Below, piece by piece: positions 13,902 to 20,404 of a stretch of DNA of 20,404 nucleotides. The notes under the pieces are model-generated. The model saw nothing but the letters and a program-made list of their open reading frames with translations, made no database searches and was not told where the DNA came from. Source of the stretch: Pseudolachnospira sp964507035. Its GTDB lineage: Bacteria; Bacillota; Clostridia; Lachnospirales; Lachnospiraceae. Location of the stretch: positions 1 through 20,404 of the forward strand of contig CAZDOQ010000018.1 in assembly GCA_964507035.1 (NCBI GenBank), read 5' to 3'. How positions within the stretch are numbered: the stretch's first letter is position 1; each line of letters begins with the position of its first letter. Made by a program: the position numbers and the translations under genes.

Positions 13902-15038
13902 TCAGGACAGCCGTCCCTTAAAATCCTCATACCCAAACGCCTTGATCAGCCGGATCTTTCCGTCCAAGTCCCGCCAGGCAATGGAAGGAAGGGGCATGCC
14001 GTTGAAGGTGTTGTTCTTGACCATGGTGTAGAGGGCCATGTCCTCAAACACCACCGTGTCTCCTTTTTCCAGGGGCCGGTCAAAGGAGTAGTCCCCTATG
14101 ATGTCCCCGGCCAGGCAGGTGGGACCGGCCAGCCGATAGGTGTGGGCTTTTTCCCCCGGATTTCCGCTGCCCTGCACCGGCGGCCGATAGGGCATCTCCA
14201 GCACGTCTGGCATATGGCAGGCGGCGGAAGTGTCTAAAATGGCAATGTCTATGCCGTTGCGGATCACTTCCAACACCCGGGAGACCAGGAATCCGGCGTT
14301 TAGCACCACCGCCTCCCCCGGCTCCAGGTAGAGCTGTAGCCCGTAGGTGTCCCGGAGACGCAGGAGGATCTCGTTTAGCAGCGCCACGTCATAATCCGCC
14401 CGGGTGATATGGTGGCCGCCGCCCAGGTTCAGCCAGCGCAGCCGGGGCAGAAACGCTCCAAATTTCTCCTCCACTTCTGTCACCGTGGTCAAAAGGGCAT
14501 CCGCGTTCTGTTCGCAGAGGGTGTGGAAATGGAAGCCGTCCAGCAACGGCAGCAGGTCCGGGTCAAAGTGGGACCGGGTGGTGCCGAGCCGGGAGCCGGG
14601 AGCGCAGGGGTCGTAGATGGCGCGGCCCTCTTGGGTGGAGCACTCCGGGTTAATCCGCAGGCCCGCCGCCTTTCCGGCGGTTCGGACAGCCGGAGCAAAG
14701 GCCTGGACCTGGGCCGGAGAGTTGAACACCACATGGTCCGCATAGGAGAGGATCTGTTCAAATTCTTCCGGCCGGTAAGCCGGGGAGAATACATGGGTCT
14801 CCCCGCCAAACTCCTCCGCCCCCAACCGGGCCTCATACAGGCCGCTGGCCGCGGTCCCCGCCAGGTATTCCCGGAGCAGCGGATAGCAGGCGAACAGGGA
14901 GAAGGCTTTCTGGGCCAGAAGGATTTTGCAGCCGGTGTCCTGGGAAATCTGACGCAGTAGCGTTAGATTGTCCCGCAGCCGGGCCTCGTCCATCAGATAG
15001 AAGGGGGTGGAGAGTTCCCCGGTCTGTGCCCCGGCCAT
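13902..15038 (-). CDS. nspC: carboxynorspermidine/carboxyspermidine decarboxylase
   Basis: A 378-residue fold III (alanine racemase-like barrel) PLP decarboxylase. The PLP lysine is K44 in ILLAQKAFSLFA. Other family marks are FHFHTLCEQNADAL, WLNLGGGHHITR, LEPGEAVVLNAG, SAACHMPDVLEMPYRPPV and GPTCLAGDI, the last carrying the conserved cysteine near the active site. It removes the carboxyl group from carboxyspermidine (or carboxynorspermidine), the product of the preceding gene, to give spermidine (or norspermidine). No diaminopropane-forming enzymes are present in the window, so carboxyspermidine is the more likely substrate; this is inference. ATG at 15038 overlaps the upstream stop by one base (TGATG), so it is preferred to the longer open start at 15086. 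Confidence 0.92.
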   Translation of the reverse strand: MAGAQTGELSTPFYLMDEARLRDNLTLLRQISQDTGCKILLAQKAFSLFACYPLLREYLAGTAASGLYEARLGAEEFGGETHVFSPAYRPEEFEQILSYADHVVFNSPAQVQAFAPAVRTAGKAAGLRINPECSTQEGRAIYDPCAPGSRLGTTRSHFDPDLLPLLDGFHFHTLCEQNADALLTTVTEVEEKFGAFLPRLRWLNLGGGHHITRADYDVALLNEILLRLRDTYGLQLYLEPGEAVVLNAGFLVSRVLEVIRNGIDIAILDTSAACHMPDVLEMPYRPPVQGSGNPGEKAHTYRLAGPTCLAGDIIGDYSFDRPLEKGDTVVFEDMALYTMVKNNTFNGMPLPSIAWRDLDGKIRLIKAFGYEDFKGRLS

Positions 15039-16240
15039 CAGTCCACCAGATCCGGATTCCGGTTCTCGGTCCAGGGCAGGCCCCACCGGTTCAGAGCGTC
15101 CATGAACGGATCCGGGTCAAATTCCTCCACATTGTGGACGCCGGGCTTGTTCCACTTGCCGGTGAGCACCATCATGGCGCCGATCATGGCCGGAACGCCG
15201 GTGGTGTAGGCCACTGCCTGGGAGCCCACCTCCCGGTAGCATTCCTGATGGTCACAGACGTTGTACAGATAGTAGGTCTTTTCCCTGCCGTCCTTGACAC
15301 CCTGGAAAATGCAGCCAATGTTGGTTTTGCCCACGGTCCGGGACCCCAGTGTGGAAGGGTCCGGCAGCACCGCCTTCAAGAACTGCAAAGGCACAATCTC
15401 CTTGCCCTCAAAGAGAATGGGCTTGATGGAGGTCATGCCCACGTTCTCCAGGCATTTCAGGTGGGTCAGGTAGCTCTGGCCAAAGGTCATAAAGAAGCGA
15501 ATGCGCCGGATCCCCGGAATATTCAGGGCCAGGCTCTCCAACTCCTCGTGGTGGAGCAGGTACATATCCTTTTCCCCCACCCCGTCAAAGTTGTAGACAC
15601 GCTTGATCTCCATGGGCTTGGTCTCCACAAAATGGCCGTTCTCCCAGTAGGAGCCGTTGGCGGAAACCTCCCGGATGTTGATTTCCGGATTGAAATTGGT
15701 GGCAAAGGGATAGCCGTGATCTCCACCGTTGCAGTCCAGAATGTCAATATAATGGATCTGGTCGAATTCATGTTTCAGGGCGTAGGCGGAGAAGACGCCG
15801 GTGACGCCTGGGTCAAAACCGCTGCCCAGCACGGCGGTGATGCCAGCCTGCTCATACCGCTCCCGGTAGGCCCATTGCCAGCTGTACTCAAACTTGGCCG
15901 TGTCCTCCGGCTCATAGTTGGCGGTGTCCACATAGTGGGTCTTGGTGGCCAGACAGGCGTCCATAATGGTCAGATCCTGGTAGGGCAGGGCCAGGTTCAG
16001 CACCACCTGGGGCTTTTCCCGCTGAATCAGGCCGATCAGCTGATCCACCTGATTTGCGTCTACCTGGGCGGTGGTGATCTTGGTCTTGATGGTTTTCCCC
16101 AGCTTTTCCTTCAACGCATCGCACTTGGACTTGGTCCGGCTGGCAATGCAGATCTCCTCAAACACGTCGCTGTTCTGGCAGCATTTGTGAATGGCCACAG
16201 AGGCCACGCCGCCGCATCCAATGATCAGGGCTTTTCCCAT
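15038..16240 (-). CDS. carboxy(nor)spermidine dehydrogenase (saccharopine dehydrogenase family)
   Basis: A 400-residue NAD(P)-dependent enzyme of the saccharopine dehydrogenase/Lys1 family. The dinucleotide-binding loop is ALIIGCGGVASVAIHKC (G8, G10, G11). The body contains VVLNLALPYQDLTIMDACL, THYVDTANYE and GSGFDPGVTGVFSAYA, as in carboxynorspermidine synthases. It reductively condenses L-aspartate semialdehyde with a diamine, putrescine to give carboxyspermidine or diaminopropane to give carboxynorspermidine. The coupled decarboxylase gene (one-base overlap) separates it from true saccharopine or lysine-pathway enzymes. AGGAGGG (16248-16254) lies 7 bases before the ATG. Putrescine from SpeA/SpeB, encoded upstream in the same operon, is the obvious substrate. 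Confidence 0.92.
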   Translation of the reverse strand: MGKALIIGCGGVASVAIHKCCQNSDVFEEICIASRTKSKCDALKEKLGKTIKTKITTAQVDANQVDQLIGLIQREKPQVVLNLALPYQDLTIMDACLATKTHYVDTANYEPEDTAKFEYSWQWAYRERYEQAGITAVLGSGFDPGVTGVFSAYALKHEFDQIHYIDILDCNGGDHGYPFATNFNPEINIREVSANGSYWENGHFVETKPMEIKRVYNFDGVGEKDMYLLHHEELESLALNIPGIRRIRFFMTFGQSYLTHLKCLENVGMTSIKPILFEGKEIVPLQFLKAVLPDPSTLGSRTVGKTNIGCIFQGVKDGREKTYYLYNVCDHQECYREVGSQAVAYTTGVPAMIGAMMVLTGKWNKPGVHNVEEFDPDPFMDALNRWGLPWTENRNPDLVD

Positions 16241-16283
16241 GATGCTTCCCTCCTAGTGGGTCGTGATAAACAGGTTGCTCGGT

Positions 16284-17135
16284 TCAGTTGAGAGCCAGCA
16301 GCATTTCCCGGACCATCTTGCAGGCCACGGCGGTGGAGATGCCGCTGGGGTCGTAGGGCGGACTCAGTTCGTTGACATCGCAGGCCACCACCCGTGCCTT
16401 TTGACACACCAGGGTGGCCGCCCGGCGCAGGGAATCAAAAGAGACGCCGCCAGGCTCCGGCGTGCCGGTGCCCGGAAATACCGAAGGATCCAATACATCC
16501 AGATCCAGGGTGAAATACACCGGAAAACCCTGTAGCTGTTCCAGAGTCTCCGAAAGCCCCGCAAAGGAAAAGGGAACCGTGGAGACATGATCCTTCCCCC
16601 AGCGCCATTCGCTCCGGTCCCCGGAGCGGATGCCAAACTGGAAGATCCGCCCGTCTCCCACCAGTTCCTGGCAGCGGCGGATGACGCAGGCGTGGGAGAG
16701 GCGGCAGCCCAGATAGTCGTCCCGCAGGTCTGTGTGGGCGTCGAAGTGGATCAGCCGCAAGTCCGGAAAACGCTTCCAGGCGGCCCGGAAGGCTCCCAAG
16801 GTTACCAGATGCTCGCCGCCCAGCAAGAAAGGCCGCTTGCCTGTGTCCAGAATAATCCCGGCCCGCTCCTCAATCTGCTTCAGGGCTTTCTCCGAATTTC
16901 CCAGGCATAGCTCCAGGTCTCCGCTGTCCATGACAGAAAGATCCTCCAGGTCCCGGTCCTGGTAGGGGCTGTAGGTCTCCAAGCCGTAGGATTCATGGCG
17001 GATGGCCGCGCTGCCGAACCGGGTGCCGGGGCGGTAGGAAGTGGTGGAGTCAAAGGGGGCGCCAAAGAGCACTGTGGACGCCTCCTCAAAGGAAGCGCCG
17101 CAGCCCAGAAAGGTCTCTATATTTCTACTCAACAT
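16284..17135 (-). CDS. speB: agmatinase (ureohydrolase family)
   Basis: A 283-residue manganese ureohydrolase. All metal ligands are visible: H109 in LLGGEHLV, D132/H134/D136 in HFDAHTDLR, and D211/D213 in TLDLDVLDPS; SHAC and DVNELSP complete the arginase-family set. Agmatinase releases urea from agmatine to give putrescine. It follows speA and speE, and its start overlaps the end of speE by 11 bases with only a weak ribosome binding site, so it is translationally coupled to speE. That tight speE-speB link also allows the alternative that it hydrolyses N1-aminopropylagmatine, as in Thermus-type pathways. Arginase is unlikely in this context. Confidence 0.92.
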   Translation of the reverse strand: MLSRNIETFLGCGASFEEASTVLFGAPFDSTTSYRPGTRFGSAAIRHESYGLETYSPYQDRDLEDLSVMDSGDLELCLGNSEKALKQIEERAGIILDTGKRPFLLGGEHLVTLGAFRAAWKRFPDLRLIHFDAHTDLRDDYLGCRLSHACVIRRCQELVGDGRIFQFGIRSGDRSEWRWGKDHVSTVPFSFAGLSETLEQLQGFPVYFTLDLDVLDPSVFPGTGTPEPGGVSFDSLRRAATLVCQKARVVACDVNELSPPYDPSGISTAVACKMVREMLLALN

Positions 17136-17976
17136 CTTTTAACAGTTCCTCCACATAGGCAGGCAGGTAGAAAGCGCCCTTGTGCAGCGTGGTGGTGTAG
17201 TAGCGGCAGGCCAGGCCCCGCAGGTTCCAGCGGGTCTCGTCCAGATCCCGCAGAGGATGGTATTTCTTGGAGGCAAAGCCAAACAGCCAGTGGCCGGAGG
17301 AATAAGTGGGAATGTGGGCCTGGTACACCTTGCTGATGGGGAAGGACTCCACAAGCCGCTTGTGGGCCCGCTGGCAGGCAGCGGCGTCATTGGCATAGAA
17401 AGGGCTTTCGTGCTGGTTCACCATAATACCGTCTTCCTGCAGCGCCTTGTAGCAGTTGCCGTAAAACTCCCGGGTGAACAGGCCTTCCCCCGGGCCGAAG
17501 GGGTCGGTGGAGTCCACCAGGATCAAATCGTACTGGTTTTCCCGGGCCCGGACAAACTTCAGGCCGTCCTCATAGTGGATGGTCAGCCGGGGGTCGTCCA
17601 GGCGGCAGGCGGTCTGGGGCAGATACTTCTTGCAGACCTCCACCACCAGGGGATCAATCTCCACCATGTCAATGTGCTTGATGTCCGGATAGCGGGTCAG
17701 CTCCCGGACGGCGCCGCCGTCCCCGCCTCCAATGACCAGCACGTTCCGTACATGGGGGTGTACGGCCATGGGCACATGGACGATCATTTCGTGGTAGATG
17801 AACTCGTCCCGCTCTGTCAGCATGATAAATCCGTCCAGGGTAAAGAAACGGCCGAATTCCGGGGATTCGAACACGTCGATCCGCTGAAACTCGCTTTTTC
17901 CGCTGTACAGCTGGCGGTCCACTCGAACCGAGAACTTTACGTTGGGTGTTTGAATTTCAGAAAACCAAAATTCCAT
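17125..17976 (-). CDS. speE: spermidine synthase (polyamine aminopropyltransferase)
   Basis: A 283-residue aminopropyltransferase. YSGKSEFQRIDVFES leads into the N-terminal strand domain. The nucleotide-binding loop is VIGGGDGGAVREL (81-93), then VEIDP, and the catalytic aspartates lie in LVDSTDPFGP (D155, D158). It transfers the aminopropyl group of decarboxylated AdoMet, made by SpeD in the same operon, to putrescine or a related amine. ATG at 17976 is chosen: AAGGAG lies 9 bases upstream and MEFWF is the usual start of this type. An open extension to 18024 begins right after the speA stop without a good ribosome binding site. Acceptor specificity (putrescine, agmatine or spermidine) cannot be read from the motifs alone. 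Confidence 0.94.
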   Translation of the reverse strand: MEFWFSEIQTPNVKFSVRVDRQLYSGKSEFQRIDVFESPEFGRFFTLDGFIMLTERDEFIYHEMIVHVPMAVHPHVRNVLVIGGGDGGAVRELTRYPDIKHIDMVEIDPLVVEVCKKYLPQTACRLDDPRLTIHYEDGLKFVRARENQYDLILVDSTDPFGPGEGLFTREFYGNCYKALQEDGIMVNQHESPFYANDAAACQRAHKRLVESFPISKVYQAHIPTYSSGHWLFGFASKKYHPLRDLDETRWNLRGLACRYYTTTLHKGAFYLPAYVEELLKDVE

Positions 17977-18025
17977 TTCCTTTGTCTCCTTTTCTGCTTG
18001 CACAGGAAGTAGTGCGTTTCCCATA

Positions 18026-19474
18026 TCACTTTAAAACGTTTAACCGGCTGATATCCGGGGCCTCCGGGCCGGTCATGGAACAGCCCTTGTCCAGGGCGTA
18101 GTCAATGTAATCCAAAATCTGCGGCGTAATCCGCTCTCCCGGGGCCAGAATGGGAATCCCCGGGGGATAGCACATGACAAACTCGCTGCAGATTTTTCCG
18201 GCGGTTTGGCTCCGGGGCAGAGATTCCTTCTCTGCGTAGAAGGCGTCCTGGGGGGATACCACCACATCCGGGTCCATGTATTCCTGTTTCATAAGGCCTG
18301 CTTTGCTGCGGCGGTACCGGCGGCGGATCTCCGCCAGGGAACTGACCAGCCGCTCCACATCCTGGGCTCGGTCGCCAATGGACAGGTAGGCCAGAATGTT
18401 GCCCAGATCTCCAAATTCGATCTGGATGTCGTACTCATCCCGGAGCAGGTCGTAGACCTCAATGCCCGCCAGTCCCACGTCCAGCGTGTTGACGGACAGC
18501 TTGGTCTCGTCAAAATCAAAGATGCTGTCCCCGTTGACCAGTTCCTTCCCGTAGGCGTAGTAGTCTCCAATGGTGTTGATCTCGTCCCGGGCATACTGGG
18601 CCAGACGGGCCACCCGGCTAAAGGCTTCCCGGCCCCGGAGCGCCAGATTCCGCCGGGAAATATCCAGACTGGAGAGAAGCAGGTAGGAGGCGCTGGTGGT
18701 CTGGGTCAGGTTGATGATCTGCCGCACATGTCCCTCCTCCATGGCCGGACCCATAAGCAGTAGGGAACTTTGGGTCAGACTGCCCCCGGACTTGTGCATG
18801 GACACAGCGGCCATATCGGCCCCGGCGGCCATGGCAGATACCGGCATGTTTTTCCCAAAGTAGAAATGGGCGCCGTGGGCTTCGTCCGCCAGGCACAGCA
18901 TCCCATGCTGGTGGGCCAGCTGCACAATGGAGCGAAAATCCGAACAGATGCCGTAATAAGTAGGATTGTTTATCAACACCGCCTTGGCGTCCGGGTTCTC
19001 CTGGATGGCCTTTTTCACCGCGTCCAGCCGCATCCCCAGGGAGATACCCAGCCGGTCGTCGCACTCGGGATTCACATACACCGGCACCGCCCCGCACAGG
19101 ACCATGGCTCCCATGACGCTGCGGTGGACGTTCCGGGGCAGAATGATCTTTTCTCCCCGCTTGGCCACGGCCAGTACCATGCTCTGGACTGCGGATGTGG
19201 TGCCCCCCACCATCAGAAAGGCATGGGCGGCTCCAAAAGCCTGGGCAGCCAGCACCTCCGCGTCCCGGATCACAGAGACAGGGTGGCACAGGTTGTCCAG
19301 AGGCTTCATGGAGTTCACGTCCATGCCCACGCATTTTTCTCCCAGCAACTCCACCAGTTCCGGGTTGCCCCGGCCCCGTTTGTGACCGGGGACATCGAAG
19401 GGTACGAGCCGCATTTTTTTTACTTGCTCCAGCGCCTCATAGATGGGCGCCCTCTCTTGGGTCAGTGGTTTCAT
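18026..19474 (-). CDS. speA: arginine decarboxylase (Orn/Lys/Arg decarboxylase, aspartate aminotransferase fold)
   Basis: A 482-residue PLP decarboxylase of the short Gram-positive type (no N-terminal response-regulator-like wing domain). The N-terminus has PFDVPGHKRGRG; the core has MVGGTTSAVQSM, PRNVHRSV, LADEAHGAHF (D197, H200) and SMHKSGGSLTQSS with the PLP lysine K228. Arginine is the probable substrate because an agmatinase gene lies in the same operon; lysine or ornithine cannot be excluded from motifs alone. ATG at 19474 has AAGGAG 9 bases upstream, preferred over the open frame to 19525. The gap to speD is 78 bases and shows no clear terminator or promoter. Confidence 0.92.
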   Translation of the reverse strand: MKPLTQERAPIYEALEQVKKMRLVPFDVPGHKRGRGNPELVELLGEKCVGMDVNSMKPLDNLCHPVSVIRDAEVLAAQAFGAAHAFLMVGGTTSAVQSMVLAVAKRGEKIILPRNVHRSVMGAMVLCGAVPVYVNPECDDRLGISLGMRLDAVKKAIQENPDAKAVLINNPTYYGICSDFRSIVQLAHQHGMLCLADEAHGAHFYFGKNMPVSAMAAGADMAAVSMHKSGGSLTQSSLLLMGPAMEEGHVRQIINLTQTTSASYLLLSSLDISRRNLALRGREAFSRVARLAQYARDEINTIGDYYAYGKELVNGDSIFDFDETKLSVNTLDVGLAGIEVYDLLRDEYDIQIEFGDLGNILAYLSIGDRAQDVERLVSSLAEIRRRYRRSKAGLMKQEYMDPDVVVSPQDAFYAEKESLPRSQTAGKICSEFVMCYPPGIPILAPGERITPQILDYIDYALDKGCSMTGPEAPDISRLNVLK

Positions 19475-19552
19475 AGCACAGTTCTCCTTGACAACTCCGC
19501 AGCAGGCAAGGCGGGCGGCAGGCATAGAATCAGAATGGGAATGTGGCGGGTG

Positions 19553-20302
19553 TCAGGCGTGGAAAATCTCGGTCATCTCCCGGCGCAGAACGGCAATCAT
19601 GTCCTGTCTGGTTTGGGCGGGTAGATCCTCCGCATTCATCTTAAACAGATAGTCATCCAGGTCAATCTCTTTGACCATCATCTTGGTGTGAAACAGGTTG
19701 GCGCTGTAGACATTCACATCCACCGCGTCATACCGGCACAGAATCTCCGGGTCAATATAGTCCTGGATGGATTGGAATGGGTGATCCATGAATATTTTCT
19801 CCCCATTCTCCGTCCGGGTAAAGCCCCGGACCCGGTAGTCCATGGTGATGATATCCGACTCAAAAGACTGGATCAGATAGTTCAGAGTGGATAAAGGAGT
19901 GATTTTGCCGCAGGTGGACACGTCGATATCTGCCCGGAATGTGGCTAGATGCGTCTTAGGATGGAATTCCGGGTAGGTGTGGACCGTCACATGGCTCTTG
20001 TCCAGGTGCGCCAGTTCCACCTTGCCCGCAGGCAGGTGTGAGTCCTCCTCGGCGATCAGTACCGCCACCGAGGCTCCCTGGGGATCATAGTCCTGGCTGG
20101 CAATGTTTAACACGTGGGCGCCGATCATATCCGTCAGAGTGGTCAGGATCTTGGTGAGCCGTTCGGAATTATATTGTGAGTCAATATAGGCGATATACTC
20201 CTGCTGTTCTTGGGGTGTTTTGGCATAGCAGACATCGTATAGATTAAAACTCATGGATTTGGTCAGATTGTTAAATCCGTACAGTTTTAATTTTTTGCCC
20301 AT
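19553..20302 (-). CDS. speD: S-adenosylmethionine decarboxylase proenzyme (E. coli type)
   Basis: A 249-residue pyruvoyl enzyme precursor. The self-cleavage site is K102-S103 in LDKSHVTVHTYPE; Ser103 would become the pyruvoyl group, as in the E. coli-type (long) SpeD rather than the short Bacillus/archaeal type. DIDVSTCGKITPLSTLNYLIQ and DYRVRGFTR are further family marks. It supplies decarboxylated AdoMet to SpeE. ATG at 20302 is used, with AAGGAG 8 bases upstream; the frame is open to 20347 but lacks a site there. It is the first gene of the minus-strand polyamine operon inside the window, and a hairpin with a T-rich tail lies just upstream. Confidence 0.95.
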   Translation of the reverse strand: MGKKLKLYGFNNLTKSMSFNLYDVCYAKTPQEQQEYIAYIDSQYNSERLTKILTTLTDMIGAHVLNIASQDYDPQGASVAVLIAEEDSHLPAGKVELAHLDKSHVTVHTYPEFHPKTHLATFRADIDVSTCGKITPLSTLNYLIQSFESDIITMDYRVRGFTRTENGEKIFMDHPFQSIQDYIDPEILCRYDAVDVNVYSANLFHTKMMVKEIDLDDYLFKMNAEDLPAQTRQDMIAVLRREMTEIFHA

Positions 20303-20340
20303 GTATCTTTCTCCTTCTGTGGAAAACTCCCGGGAGGAAC

Positions 20341-20380
20341 TTTCCAAAAATCAAACAGCAGTGTGCCGGAGCACACTGCT
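20341..20380 (-). terminator. intrinsic terminator or leader attenuator upstream of speD
   Basis: On the minus strand AGCAGTGTGC (20380-20371) pairs perfectly with GCACACTGCT (20366-20357) around a 4-base TCCG loop, and is followed by GTTTGATTTTTGG. This 10-pair stem plus T-rich tail is a good Rho-independent terminator. It either ends a minus-strand gene beyond the window or, because no promoter is visible in the 38 bases before speD, lies within the speD leader. An outer inverted repeat (TTTCCAAA near 20341 and TTTGGAAA near 20396) flanks it. Confidence 0.65.
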
Positions 20381-20404
20381 TGCAGAAAGTCACAATTTGG
20401 AAAA

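Noticed and set aside
15026..16291. 421-codon open frame on the plus strand opposite the carboxyspermidine dehydrogenase gene
   Set aside because: Shadow of the real minus-strand gene; its translation has no recognisable domain, and the minus-strand gene has a clear Rossmann motif and ribosome binding site.
13902..20404. Polyamine region as a mobile or horizontally acquired island
   Set aside because: No integrase, transposase, tRNA attachment site or terminal repeat, and base composition looks like that of the neighbouring genes.
1..20404. CRISPR arrays, tRNA or rRNA genes, insertion sequences, toxin-antitoxin pairs
   Set aside because: Read through all gaps (each about 110 bases or less) and found no repeat arrays, cloverleaf-like segments, transposase motifs or small paired genes.

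Overview
The window is a GC-rich, gene-dense chromosomal segment of a low-GC-phylum (Firmicutes) anaerobe, most likely class Clostridia and plausibly Lachnospiraceae. The evidence is gene content and order: ireB-ruvX-DUF1292-rnjA, then a YceG/MltG-like protein, a TrmR-type methyltransferase, a U32 'peptidase', an M16C peptidase, era and recO. Strong AGGAGG-type ribosome binding sites, TTG starts and the Gram-positive form of ThiI (no rhodanese tail) also fit. No mobile element, CRISPR array, phage gene, rRNA or tRNA gene was seen. No stretch over about 110 bases lacks a gene, so this is a core-genome region rather than an accessory island.

Layout. (1) Positions 1-543 hold the 3' end of thiI (+), which converges on a small HPr-like gene on the minus strand (882-646), with a hairpin between them. 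(2) mtaB (983-2245, +) encodes a tRNA methylthiotransferase. (3) A well-formed sigma-A-type promoter (2251-2279) starts a compact run of eleven plus-strand genes to 12626: ireB, ruvX, a DUF1292 gene, rnjA (RNase J), a YceG N-terminal-domain protein, trmR-like, trhP-like (U32), a YdcF-family membrane protein, a large M16C zinc peptidase, era and recO. Many neighbours overlap by 1-26 bases (stop/start overlaps), so the run probably behaves as one or a few operons. It ends in a hairpin whose loop contains the recO stop codon. (4) From the right edge, a minus-strand polyamine operon runs leftwards: speD, speA, speE, speB, a carboxy(nor)spermidine dehydrogenase gene and a carboxy(nor)spermidine decarboxylase gene. 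It is followed on the same strand by a YprB-like DEDD exonuclease gene.

How the genes work together. The polyamine operon encodes arginine to agmatine (SpeA), agmatine to putrescine (SpeB), and two biochemically different ways of adding an aminopropyl group. One uses decarboxylated AdoMet (SpeD plus SpeE); the other uses aspartate semialdehyde (dehydrogenase plus decarboxylase). Having both routes in one transcription unit is the most interesting feature of the window. The left half is enriched in tRNA modification (ThiI s4U8, MtaB ms2t6A37, TrhP plus TrmR ho5U/mo5U34) and in RNA, ribosome and DNA maintenance (RNase J, Era, RuvX, RecO).

I did not find a clearly undescribed system. The notable points are the dual spermidine routes, a hairpin/terminator in the apparent leader of speD, a His-less HPr-like protein that keeps the Ser-phosphorylation motif, a catalytic-domain-less YceG protein and a zinc-finger-less RecO. 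Family assignments come from recognising motifs by eye; no database search was run.
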